Source: a virus. From it: a DNA stretch of 41,880 nt. The position numbers and the translations under genes are program-made. Of this stretch, positions 1-5,405 are shown in pieces. Location of the stretch: IMG/VR virus record IMGVR_UViG_3300035661_000134, positions 1 through 41,880 of that record; one strand, 5' to 3'. Numbering within the stretch: the stretch's first letter is position 1; every line of letters starts with the position of its first letter. A model generated the notes under the pieces. That model was not told the origin of the DNA, made no database searches, and saw nothing but the letters and a program-made list of their open reading frames with translations.

Positions 1-71
1 ATAGGTAAGATTAAAAACCTATTGACAAAAAGTTTAAACTGTGATATAATTATAATTAATAAAAGTGAATA
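1..71. repeat. Terminal direct repeat (copy 1)
   Basis: These 71 bases are identical to the last 71 bases of the window (41810-41880). Exact identity of this length at both ends is what a circular contig with k-mer overlap, or a terminally redundant phage genome, gives. The repeat contains one full early promoter. Because a 68-bp tandem repeat lies here, the true copy number at the junction could have been collapsed in assembly. Confidence 0.9.
22..50 (+). promoter_or_regulatory. Early promoter, first tandem copy
   Basis: TTGACA at 22-27, a 17-bp spacer and TATAAT at 45-50, with an upstream TG (42-43) giving an extended -10. This is a full sigma70 consensus. The spacer carries the palindrome AGTTTAAACT (31-40), a possible operator. 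It reads towards the early genes that start at 151. Confidence 0.9.
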
Positions 72-89
72 GGTAAGATTAAAAACCTA

Positions 90-118
90 TTGACAAAAAG
101 TTTAAACTGTGATATAAT
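90..118 (+). promoter_or_regulatory. Early promoter, second tandem copy
   Basis: TTGACA at 90-95, a 17-bp spacer and TATAAT at 113-118, exactly 68 bp downstream of the first copy and identical in the promoter core. The sequence diverges just after it, leading into the AGGAGGTG ribosome binding site of the first gene. In the closed circle three consecutive copies would stand in a row. Confidence 0.9.
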
Positions 119-150
119 TATAATTAAATTTATATAGGAGGTGTAAAGCT

Positions 151-516
151 ATGCAAACAGAAATTTTTGAGTTTAAGGTTGAACGTGATTTGTTAAGTGC
201 GTTATTAAGAACCTTTTCAAAATCAGTTAGAAAAGGTAAGAACCTTTATTTAGAAACATTTAAAGAGAAACCTTATGTGGATATGTGGTTAATTGATAAT
301 AGTTATTACTACATAAGAAGGGTTTTATTACCTATTAAAGAATATTCGAACATTCCAGAAGGGTTGATAAGCTTAAATAAAGAACAGTTTAAAAAGTTTA
401 AACAAACGGTCGTAAATAGTAAAAACAAATACGTTAAATTAAAAATGTATAAATACACGGGTGGATATAGTCCAAAATATGTGTTAATGGTTGAAAATAC
501 CACTATTGAACTTTAA
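151..516 (+). CDS. Small early protein; possible clamp domain 1-like
   Basis: A 121-residue protein, the first gene after the tandem early promoters. ATG at 151 follows AGGAGGTG at good spacing. I cannot name it from a known family with certainty. Its N-terminus (FEFKVERDLLSALLRTFSKS, residues 6-25) resembles the start of bacterial beta clamp domain 1, which typically reads F-x-V-x-R-x-x-L-L. The rest alternates strand-like stretches with a second helix (about 73-88), as expected of one clamp domain. The nearby gene at 1500 encodes a clamp that lacks domain 1, so this could be a detached or paralogous clamp domain. That is inference from pattern only. As the first early gene it could equally be a host-takeover protein. 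Confidence 0.85.
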   Translation: MQTEIFEFKVERDLLSALLRTFSKSVRKGKNLYLETFKEKPYVDMWLIDNSYYYIRRVLLPIKEYSNIPEGLISLNKEQFKKFKQTVVNSKNKYVKLKMYKYTGGYSPKYVLMVENTTIEL

Positions 517-528
517 AATCTAACTAAT

Positions 529-544
529 GCCGGCATATGCCGGC
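529..544. terminator. GCCGGC palindrome, early hairpin 1
   Basis: GCCGGC-ATAT-GCCGGC is a perfect 16-bp palindrome between two early genes. No T-run follows directly, so it is more likely an mRNA-processing, stability or attenuation element than a full terminator. It belongs to a family of such hairpins through 5.1 kb. Confidence 0.6.
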
Positions 545-552
545 GTGTTATA

Positions 553-576
553 TCTGAACCTTGCGGGTTAATAAAA
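553..576 (+). repeat. Leader repeat, copy 1
   Basis: A 24-bp element beginning TCTGAACCTTGCGGG sits upstream of the ribosome binding site and recurs exactly at 1008-1031. Variant forms with CTGAACCGGGCGGG occur at 2784 and 4626. AACC can pair with GGTT to form a tiny stem. It may be a shared 5' leader signal. Confidence 0.65.
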
Positions 577-597
577 TTTAAATAGGAGGTGTTTGTC

Positions 598-969
598 ATG
601 TTAGAATTAACAGGTTTTGATTTAAACCAATTTAAAGACATTTTAGAGATGGTAGAGTATGATATCCATCTCTTAAAACAAGAGGGCGGGGCGTTTTTTG
701 GCTTGCATGTAATATTAAGTAATAACAAATTAAAATTTTTGTTTGCATCTACCAATGAATTATTTGACAATTTCATTGAACCTTTAGAGATGTTATTAGA
801 TGGCTCATATAATTTTAAAAACGGGTTTTTAGAGTATTACATTGTCTATGATTTAATAAGAATTTTTAAAGAATATGATAATGATTTAAAAATAGTGTTA
901 AATGAGGAGTTAACAGAGTTAAAAGTTATTAAAGATAATAAAGTAATATTAGATTATACCATTAATTAA
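598..969 (+). CDS. Small early protein, clamp-domain-like
   Basis: A 123-residue protein. The ATG at 598 is chosen over the GTG at 589 because AGGAGGTG at 584-591 overlaps the GTG and is well spaced from the ATG. No family was recognised with certainty. The pattern is strand (MLELTG), helix (about residues 7-21), then paired strands (GLHVILSNNKLKFLFAS), a second helix near YIVYDLIRIF and closing strands. That order is compatible with a single sliding-clamp domain. The gene shares the L-E-L-x-G opening with the frameshifted gene at 3722. It lies between GCCGGC hairpins in the early operon, two genes upstream of the clamp homologue. Function unknown; the clamp-fold suggestion is inference. Confidence 0.8.
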   Translation: MLELTGFDLNQFKDILEMVEYDIHLLKQEGGAFFGLHVILSNNKLKFLFASTNELFDNFIEPLEMLLDGSYNFKNGFLEYYIVYDLIRIFKEYDNDLKIVLNEELTELKVIKDNKVILDYTIN

Positions 970-980
970 ATCTAATCTAT

Positions 981-998
981 GCCGGCATTACTGCCGGC
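981..998 (+). terminator. GCCGGCA hairpin, early hairpin 2
   Basis: GCCGGCA (981-987), loop TTAC, TGCCGGC (992-998), then GGTTTT. The short T-run makes it a possible leaky terminator after the preceding early gene. Confidence 0.6.
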
Positions 999-1007
999 GG
1001 TTTTAAA

Positions 1008-1031
1008 TCTGAACCTTGCGGGTTAATAAAA
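1008..1031 (+). repeat. Leader repeat, copy 2
   Basis: Exact second copy of the 24-bp leader element seen at 553-576, again just upstream of a ribosome binding site. Same position relative to hairpin and start codon in both cases, so hairpin plus leader moved or were conserved as a cassette. Confidence 0.65.
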
Positions 1032-1051
1032 ATCTATTGGAGGTGTGTATT

Positions 1052-1390
1052 ATGGTATGTGTAAATTTAGCAGTTGTTAACATGACTTGGTCTAAAGCAT
1101 TAAACAGAAGTATTTTAGAATTATGGGAAGTATGGGATCGTGAAGAGCTGATTAAAAAAGAAGAGTTTGAATATGGGACTTCATTTTGTTTAGGTTGTTT
1201 TAAAATTCATATTGACGATCGATTGATTGATAATTACGATGAATTTATTGATAAGGTGGTATTAAAATATAAAAAATGCCATCTTACAATCGAGTTTTAC
1301 AAAAAAGAAAAGTTAATAGAAAGAATAGAAGTTAATGATTATATAATCACAGAAAAAGGTAATGTTTGGTTATGGGCTTCTAAGTTTTAA
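1052..1390 (+). CDS. Early hypothetical protein, paralogue of gene at 4200
   Basis: A 112-residue protein of unknown function. ATG at 1052 follows TTGGAGGTG; the reading frame is open further upstream, but those starts lie inside the leader repeat. The stretch TSFCLGCFKIHID lines up with TTFQLGHFVIDF in the protein encoded at 4200-4526. Downstream spacing is conserved, including the YKK/YKD and IE-x(3)-V segments, so the two look like diverged paralogues. Cysteines and tryptophans are more frequent here than in the neighbours. The gene lies directly upstream of the clamp homologue, separated by the double hairpin at 1402-1460. Confidence 0.8.
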   Translation: MVCVNLAVVNMTWSKALNRSILELWEVWDREELIKKEEFEYGTSFCLGCFKIHIDDRLIDNYDEFIDKVVLKYKKCHLTIEFYKKEKLIERIEVNDYIITEKGNVWLWASKF

Positions 1391-1401
1391 TATCCATAAC
1401 T

Positions 1402-1460
1402 CCCGGTCTATTATAGACCGGGGCTCCTGTTAAGACTTCTTTATAAGAGGTTTTAACAAG
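1402..1460 (+). terminator. Twin-hairpin intergenic element, copy 1
   Basis: Hairpin one: CCCGGTCTA (1402-1410), loop TTA, TAGACCGGG (1414-1422), a perfect 9-bp stem. Hairpin two begins near 1427 (TGTTAAGACTTCT) and pairs with AAGAGGTTTTAACA. The whole unit recurs almost identically at 2301-2359, so it brackets the clamp gene on both sides. Confidence 0.65.
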
Positions 1461-1499
1461 AGTTTTAAACTCTAAATAAAAATTATAGGAGGTTGTGTT

Positions 1500-2291
1500 A
1501 TGATATTTAAAGATGGTGTATTTAGTTTAACAGGTGAAGAGTTATTAACAGCTATCAAAAAGGTTAATTACGCATCAAAAAAGAAAGCTCTCAATGAAAG
1601 ATTTTCTAACATTGGAGTATTTATCAATGTCAATGATATTGAATTTATGGCATCAAATGGGCATCGAATAGCGGTTTATACTCTAAATTTAGATGATGAA
1701 AACTCAGAGGATATTAACAACGATTTAATAGATACAAATTATCCAATCTCGCAAAATACTGTTAAGGAGTTATTAAAAAAGGTTAAAAAGAAAGATATTG
1801 TTAAAATTGAATTTAACAGTGATAATGTTATTTTTGAAAGTAAAAATTTTAAAATTATTGAAAAAGTAAATACTTTTTATCCACATTATACAGAAGTTAT
1901 ACCTTCAGAATATACAAATACAGTGAAAATTTATAAATCTGATTTAATAAATGCTTTAAATCAGATTGAAAATAAACCTTATAAAAGCAATGAAGTTGGG
2001 AATTATACATGCTTAAAACTAACATTTGACAGTATCAATGAAAAGTTGATTATTACTCCTTATTTATCTGATTTAAAGTTTGAAATTGATATTACAGTTA
2101 ATGATTATTACGATGATTTAATGAATATATACATCAATGATAAATATTTATCAGAGGCAATATCTCAAATTGAAGGCGGGGCTGTTATAATAAGATATAT
2201 TAATAATGATGAACCAATTGAGATATTACCTAATAACAATTATGAAGAGTTATATAAAGCTTATATCATGCCTATGGACTGTAATTTTTAA
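1500..2291 (+). CDS. Two-domain beta sliding clamp homologue (DnaN-like)
   Basis: A 263-residue homologue of the bacterial replication clamp, which encircles DNA and tethers polymerase. ATG at 1500 follows AGGAGGTTG. Residues 46-60 (DIEFMASNGHRIAVY) match the beta domain 2 signature F-x-A-T-D-G-H-R-L-A. FYPHYTEVIP (126-135) matches the F-P-x-Y-x-x-V-(I/L)-P end of domain 2. The C-terminal IMPMD (256-260) matches the terminal M-P-M of domain 3. Cellular beta is about 366 residues with three domains; here domain 1 is absent, leaving domains 2 and 3. A six-domain ring would then need three subunits, as in PCNA or T4 gp45, or a separate domain 1. It presumably works with the PolA at 13291. The homology is strong by motif; the oligomer is inference. 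Confidence 0.85.
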   Translation: MIFKDGVFSLTGEELLTAIKKVNYASKKKALNERFSNIGVFINVNDIEFMASNGHRIAVYTLNLDDENSEDINNDLIDTNYPISQNTVKELLKKVKKKDIVKIEFNSDNVIFESKNFKIIEKVNTFYPHYTEVIPSEYTNTVKIYKSDLINALNQIENKPYKSNEVGNYTCLKLTFDSINEKLIITPYLSDLKFEIDITVNDYYDDLMNIYINDKYLSEAISQIEGGAVIIRYINNDEPIEILPNNNYEELYKAYIMPMDCNF

Positions 2292-2300
2292 ATCATAACT

Positions 2301-2359
2301 CCCGGTCTATTATAGACCGGGGCTCCTGTTAAGACTTTCTTTAAAGAAGGTTTTAACAG
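2301..2359 (+). terminator. Twin-hairpin intergenic element, copy 2
   Basis: CCCGGTCTA (2301-2309), loop TTA, TAGACCGGG (2313-2321), followed by a second stem CTGTTAAGA.../...TTTTAACAG (2326-2359). It is a near copy of 1402-1460. Having one on each side of the clamp gene suggests processing or protection of that message. Confidence 0.65.
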
Positions 2360-2395
2360 AAGTTTAAAATTAAAATCTTATAGGAGGTGTAAACT

Positions 2396-2680
2396 ATGGT
2401 AGGTAAAAATGAAATTTTAATCTCAATCTCTAATGATGGTGTAATTTTATACCATCATGAGGGTAAAATGGGCGGGCTGTCTTATTTAGACGGTGGTGTG
2501 ATTTTAGAAAACTCACACGTGCTTTTTAGAGTGGATATTTTAAAATCTGATTTATCAAAATCTTATTTGTTTAAATTTAATATTGATAATGATAAGGTTA
2601 TTTATGAAGGTAAAGCGTATAAGATTTTTACATTTGAAAATGAAGAGGTTAGTTTAGAAATAGGAATTTATGACGATTAA
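2396..2680 (+). CDS. Early hypothetical protein, beta-rich
   Basis: A 94-residue protein, ATG at 2396 after AGGAGGTG. No family recognised. The sequence reads as short alternating strands (EILISISNDGVILYHH, HVLFRVDIL, YLFKFNIDNDKVIYEG, VSLEIGIYDD) with few helices. Its acidic end and length resemble one half of a clamp domain, but there is no motif to support that. It lies just downstream of the clamp gene and before a TGCCGGCA hairpin that could terminate transcription. Confidence 0.8.
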   Translation: MVGKNEILISISNDGVILYHHEGKMGGLSYLDGGVILENSHVLFRVDILKSDLSKSYLFKFNIDNDKVIYEGKAYKIFTFENEEVSLEIGIYDD

Positions 2681-2694
2681 TTAAATCTAACCAA

Positions 2695-2720
2695 TGCCGG
2701 CATTACTGCCGGCAGTTTTT
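2695..2720 (+). terminator. TGCCGGCA hairpin with T-run
   Basis: TGCCGGCA (2695-2702), loop TTAC, TGCCGGCA (2707-2714), then GTTTTT. This is the best intrinsic-terminator candidate among the early GCCGGC hairpins. Confidence 0.65.
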
Positions 2721-2824
2721 AAAAGAATATGATTTAAATCATAGAAAAGTTTAAAACGATGATTTAAAATTATAATCAATAAATCTGAACCGGGCGGGAT
2801 AAAATTTAATAGGAGGTGTTAGTT
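2717..2824 (+). repeat. Duplicated early leader with 14-bp palindrome, copy A
   Basis: About 105 bp between hairpin and start codon. It holds the palindrome ATGATTTAAATCAT at 2729-2742, an AT-rich middle with TATAAT at 2771-2776, and ATCAATAAATCTGAACCGGG at 2775-2794 before AATAGGAGGTGTTA. The outer parts match copy B (4559-4667) almost exactly while the middle has diverged. The same palindrome occurs next to the early promoters at 41739, so a common DNA-binding regulator is plausible. A weak internal promoter at the TATAAT is possible but has no good -35. Confidence 0.65.
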
Positions 2825-3202
2825 ATGTTAAAAAAAGCTTATTTTGAGGTCAATTGCAATGGTGAGTGGTGGTGTGTGGAGTTTGAACTTGAACCAAAAG
2901 GTTATATTACTATTGAACCTTATGGTTGCGGGGATTATGGAGACGAAAATTTTAGAAGGTTTGGCGTTGTAAGTGGGGCTTATATTAGGCAATATCTAAT
3001 TTTTAGATTAACAGATATTTACAAAAATACCATGTATTTAGTAATTGATATTAATTTTTGGGATACTGATTATACTGACGAACAAATTGAGTTTGAATTT
3101 GCGGGCAGAAAAATAACAGTTAAAGCTAAACTGCCGGATTTTAGATATTATTTAATGAATGAAGATGAGTTAAATAGATATTATGAAAGTATGGACGAAT
3201 AA
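2825..3202 (+). CDS. Early hypothetical protein
   Basis: A 125-residue protein. ATG at 2825 is preferred over GTG at 2816, which overlaps the AGGAGGTG site. No family recognised. It is rich in aromatic residues and glycine in the first third (GEWWCVEFELEPKGYITIEP), then strand-like, with an acidic tail (ESMDE). The tryptophan pair and alternating strands suggest a compact beta protein. It has its own leader, shared in arrangement with the gene at 4668, so the two may be co-regulated. Confidence 0.8.
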   Translation: MLKKAYFEVNCNGEWWCVEFELEPKGYITIEPYGCGDYGDENFRRFGVVSGAYIRQYLIFRLTDIYKNTMYLVIDINFWDTDYTDEQIEFEFAGRKITVKAKLPDFRYYLMNEDELNRYYESMDE

Positions 3203-3214
3203 TTAAAACTACCT

Positions 3215-3234
3215 GCTGGCATATGCCGGCTTTT
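3215..3234 (+). terminator. GCYGGC hairpin, degenerate copy
   Basis: GCTGGC (3215-3220), ATAT, GCCGGC (3225-3230), then TTTT. It differs from the 529-544 palindrome by one base, giving a G-U pair in RNA, and is followed by a short T-run. Confidence 0.6.
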
Positions 3235-3268
3235 ATCAAAAATTTAAAAACTAATAGGAGGTGCTACT

Positions 3269-3673
3269 ATGAAAAGAGAGTTAAAGAAACTACAAAAGCT
3301 TTACAGATTAAGAGAGGAAGGCAAACTTCCTTATGTTGAGTATGATATTATTGACAAATACTTTGGCTATGATTACAGTGATTTAATCATTTGGTTTGAA
3401 GATTATCTAACTCCTATACTTGAAAAATCTAACTCAGAACAATTAGAGTTTTTAGGTAATCTGTTATATAGGCTTTCGAAAAGAAAAAGAGATTTTAGAG
3501 AGGATTATAGATTAATGAACTACTTGCAAGAAGAGTTTGGCTGGGAGTTAATAGAATTATTGAATAGATTAGACAGATGGCAGATTAGATTATTAGGGGC
3601 TTATTTAGTCTATCTGTCAGATGAACCTTTAGCATGGGATATGTTAATTGTAAAGCTTAAAAAATTATATTAA
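3269..3673 (+). CDS. Early helical hypothetical protein
   Basis: A 134-residue, apparently all-helical, charged protein. ATG at 3269 after AGGAGGTG. No family recognised. Repeating leucine, arginine and glutamate patterns (LKKLQKLYRLREEGKL, ELIELLNRLDRWQIRLLGAYL) suggest amphipathic helices rather than membrane segments. No cysteines or obvious catalytic motif. Its size and small-helical character fit a phage early protein that binds a host protein, but that is only a guess. Confidence 0.8.
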   Translation: MKRELKKLQKLYRLREEGKLPYVEYDIIDKYFGYDYSDLIIWFEDYLTPILEKSNSEQLEFLGNLLYRLSKRKRDFREDYRLMNYLQEEFGWELIELLNRLDRWQIRLLGAYLVYLSDEPLAWDMLIVKLKKLY

Positions 3674-3721
3674 AACTAATAAGAATTTAAACTTAAAAAT
3701 AAATGTAGGAGGTGTAAAGCT

Positions 3722-4134
3722 ATGTTAGAATTAGAAGGAAGATATTTAATGAGATTTCTTGATGCTATGCATTGCATTTCTACTGAAAGAAAGGAGTTTT
3801 AGAGTTTGACGGAATTTATCTAAAACTTTCTACTGCTGATGGGTTTGTGTGTTTTGAAGAGATGGTCGTAGAACCAGATTATTACTATTATTCTGAAGAT
3901 GAAGATATTGACGATGAAGATTTACCTATCCTTCCTATCGAACCTTTCAGAAAAAGAGTAAATCCAAAATGCTTTAGAAATTGTCTTAAAGAAGTATATG
4001 AGTATGCAAATGAAGACGAAGATTTACTAAGAAAGATTGTAAGGTTAGAAATATACACAGAAAAAGATAAGGTTTATATCGATTTAGTCGATAAATGGAA
4101 ATGCGGTGCATTTAGTGGTTGTATTTTAAAATAA
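3722..4134 (+). CDS. Frameshifted early gene, clamp-domain-like
   Basis: ATG at 3722 follows AGGAGGTG but its frame stops at 3800-3802 after 26 codons. The -1 frame picks up at about 3790 and runs to 4134. Joined at GAAAGAAAGGAG, the product is about 137 residues, continuous in sense: strand LELEG, helix RYLMRFLDAMHCIST, then GVLEFDGIYLKLSTADGFVCFEE. That order resembles a sliding-clamp domain, and the opening resembles the gene at 598. An acidic insert (SEDEDIDDEDLP) follows, then a second helix and strands. The start of the 3' open frame (GTG 3847) has no ribosome binding site, so it is not an independent gene. The shift may be a mutation, a sequence error, or programmed -1 slippage at A-AAG. 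Confidence 0.7.
3785..3796 (+). other. Frameshift site, GAAAGAAAGGAG
   Basis: The upstream frame reads GAA AGA AAG GAG TTT TAG. Slipping back one base on AAG to AAA gives GGA GTT TTA GAG and the long downstream frame. AAAGGAG is also Shine-Dalgarno-like and could stimulate slippage. No strong pseudoknot is evident just downstream. Confidence 0.55.
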
Positions 4135-4143
4135 AAACTAACT

Positions 4144-4166
4144 GCCGGCAGTGATGCCGGTGCGTT
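4144..4166 (+). terminator. GCCGGCA hairpin, variant
   Basis: GCCGGCA (4144-4150), loop GTGA, TGCCGGT (4155-4161), then GCGTTTT. One end pair is a G-U wobble in RNA. It sits between the frameshifted gene and the gene at 4200. Confidence 0.55.
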
Positions 4167-4199
4167 TTATTTATTTTAATTAAAAAAGGAGGTGTTATT

Positions 4200-4526
4200 A
4201 TGCAAAAACCTAACTTAGTTATTATTAATCTTAAAAATCATATTTATGAATTATGGAATATTGTTATTTATTATAATAATGAGGTAAAAGAGGAATTTAT
4301 AAGTCAAAAAGAGTTTATTAGTAAAACTACTTTTCAGTTGGGGCATTTTGTAATAGATTTTTCTATTATTAATAATACTGAATTAGATAAGATTTTAATT
4401 GGATATGTAAAAGGTAAATTGAATATTGATTTATACAAAGATAATAGAATAATTGAATGTTTTGATGTATATAAAAATATACGTATTCAAAAACATGGTA
4501 TTCAAATGTGTATATCAGAAGTTTGA
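4200..4526 (+). CDS. Early hypothetical protein, paralogue of gene at 1052
   Basis: A 108-residue protein, ATG at 4200 after AAAGGAGGTG. No family recognised. Its middle and C-terminal parts (TTFQLGHFVIDFS, KLNIDLYKDNRIIECFDVY) align in spacing with the protein at 1052-1390, so the two are probably paralogues. It is strand-rich and low in charge clusters, with no metal-binding or nucleotide-binding motif. It ends just before a perfect 10-bp GCCGGC hairpin. Confidence 0.8.
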   Translation: MQKPNLVIINLKNHIYELWNIVIYYNNEVKEEFISQKEFISKTTFQLGHFVIDFSIINNTELDKILIGYVKGKLNIDLYKDNRIIECFDVYKNIRIQKHGIQMCISEV

Positions 4527-4532
4527 TAGTTT

Positions 4533-4560
4533 AACTGCCGGCTATTAGATGCCGGCAGTT
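4533..4560 (+). terminator. AACTGCCGGC hairpin, perfect 10-bp stem
   Basis: AACTGCCGGC (4533-4542), loop TATTAGAT, GCCGGCAGTT (4551-4560), then TTAAAA. This is the longest stem of the GCCGGC family. Confidence 0.65.
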
Positions 4561-4667
4561 TTAAAAGAATATGATTTAAATCATAGAAAATGATATAACT
4601 ATCGTTTAAAATATTAATCAATAAATCTGAACCGGGCGGGATTAAAAATCTAATAGGAGGTGTTATC
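4559..4667 (+). repeat. Duplicated early leader with 14-bp palindrome, copy B
   Basis: Second copy of the arrangement at 2717-2824: ATGATTTAAATCAT at 4571-4584, a diverged AT-rich middle, AATCAATAAATCTGAACCGG at 4616-4635, and AATAGGAGGTGTTA before the ATG. Conserved ends around a variable middle indicate selection on the palindrome and on the leader just before the start codon. Confidence 0.65.
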
Positions 4668-5054
4668 ATGGAGTTTTTAAAAAATGTTTTTGATGTTGTC
4701 AAATTTAAAGAATTTGACAAAGCGGAGTATGATGAAGCTATCTATCACTTTGTAAACAAAAATTATGCGGGCGGTGAGATTGAAAGAGTTTATGCTCCTT
4801 CTAACAAGATTGCTAAGTTTATGAAAGAATTGTATGAAAATTATCCTGAATTACTAAACCTTGTAAAAGAGGTTAAGGTTGCTTATTGGAGAGGTAATAG
4901 ATTTAGAGGTCAAGGAGTAGATAAGGGCTTTATAGAAGCTGATAGAAGGTTTTTAAATGCTATCATTAAAGAAGCTTATTTTGAATGGATTGATATGGGC
5001 TGGGGTCATTGGAAGGGTGATTTACAATATGATTTAACTATGTATAAATATTAA
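4668..5054 (+). CDS. Early hypothetical protein
   Basis: A 128-residue protein, ATG at 4668 after AGGAGGTG. No family recognised. The N-terminal half is helical and charged; the C-terminal third is unusually rich in tryptophan, glycine and tyrosine (MGWGHWKGDLQYDL, residues 109-122). A basic patch WRGNRFRGQG (84-93) could contact nucleic acid. It shares a leader with the gene at 2825, so co-expression is likely. Confidence 0.8.
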   Translation: MEFLKNVFDVVKFKEFDKAEYDEAIYHFVNKNYAGGEIERVYAPSNKIAKFMKELYENYPELLNLVKEVKVAYWRGNRFRGQGVDKGFIEADRRFLNAIIKEAYFEWIDMGWGHWKGDLQYDLTMYKY

Positions 5055-5062
5055 CTGAGATT

Positions 5063-5093
5063 AACTGTCGGCATCTAATAGCCGGCAGTTTTT
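5063..5093 (+). terminator. AACTGYCGGC hairpin with T-run
   Basis: AACTGTCGGC (5063-5072), loop ATCTAATA, GCCGGCAGTT (5081-5090), then TTT. One G-U pair; otherwise the same stem as at 4533-4560. Confidence 0.6.
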
Positions 5094-5118
5094 AAAATCT
5101 AATAGGAGGTGTATAGTC

Positions 5119-5391
5119 ATGTTTTTAAGAAATGTATTGTTAATCTATGTTTACCAAAACAGAGATACTAAAATCCAAACAATTATTACATTCACAAACG
5201 AACAAAAATTTAAAGAGTTTTCTAATGCATCTAACAAACGGCTTTATCTTCGTGAAGAGTTGGATTTACCGGAAGATTATTTCTGGAATACTTACATAGA
5301 ATTAGACGAAGATAGTTATTTTAAAGAAATTGACGATGAGTATAAGATTGATAAAGAATTACAGCAAGCAGATAAATTTACTATTAATTAA
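5119..5391 (+). CDS. Small early hypothetical protein
   Basis: A 90-residue protein, ATG at 5119 after AGGAGGTG. The N-terminus is strand-like (LLIYVYQNRDTKIQTIITF); the C-terminal half is acidic (ELDEDSYFKEIDDEYKID). No family recognised. An acidic, small early protein of this kind could be a DNA mimic or a partner-binding peptide, but nothing in the sequence settles it. The next gene follows within 15 bases. Confidence 0.75.
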   Translation: MFLRNVLLIYVYQNRDTKIQTIITFTNEQKFKEFSNASNKRLYLREELDLPEDYFWNTYIELDEDSYFKEIDDEYKIDKELQQADKFTIN

Positions 5392-5405
5392 AAGGAGGTG
5401 ATAAC

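Noticed and set aside
3847-4134. Independent gene starting at GTG 3847
   Set aside because: No ribosome site, and coding sense continues upstream in the same frame to 3787, so it is the 3' part of the frameshifted gene.
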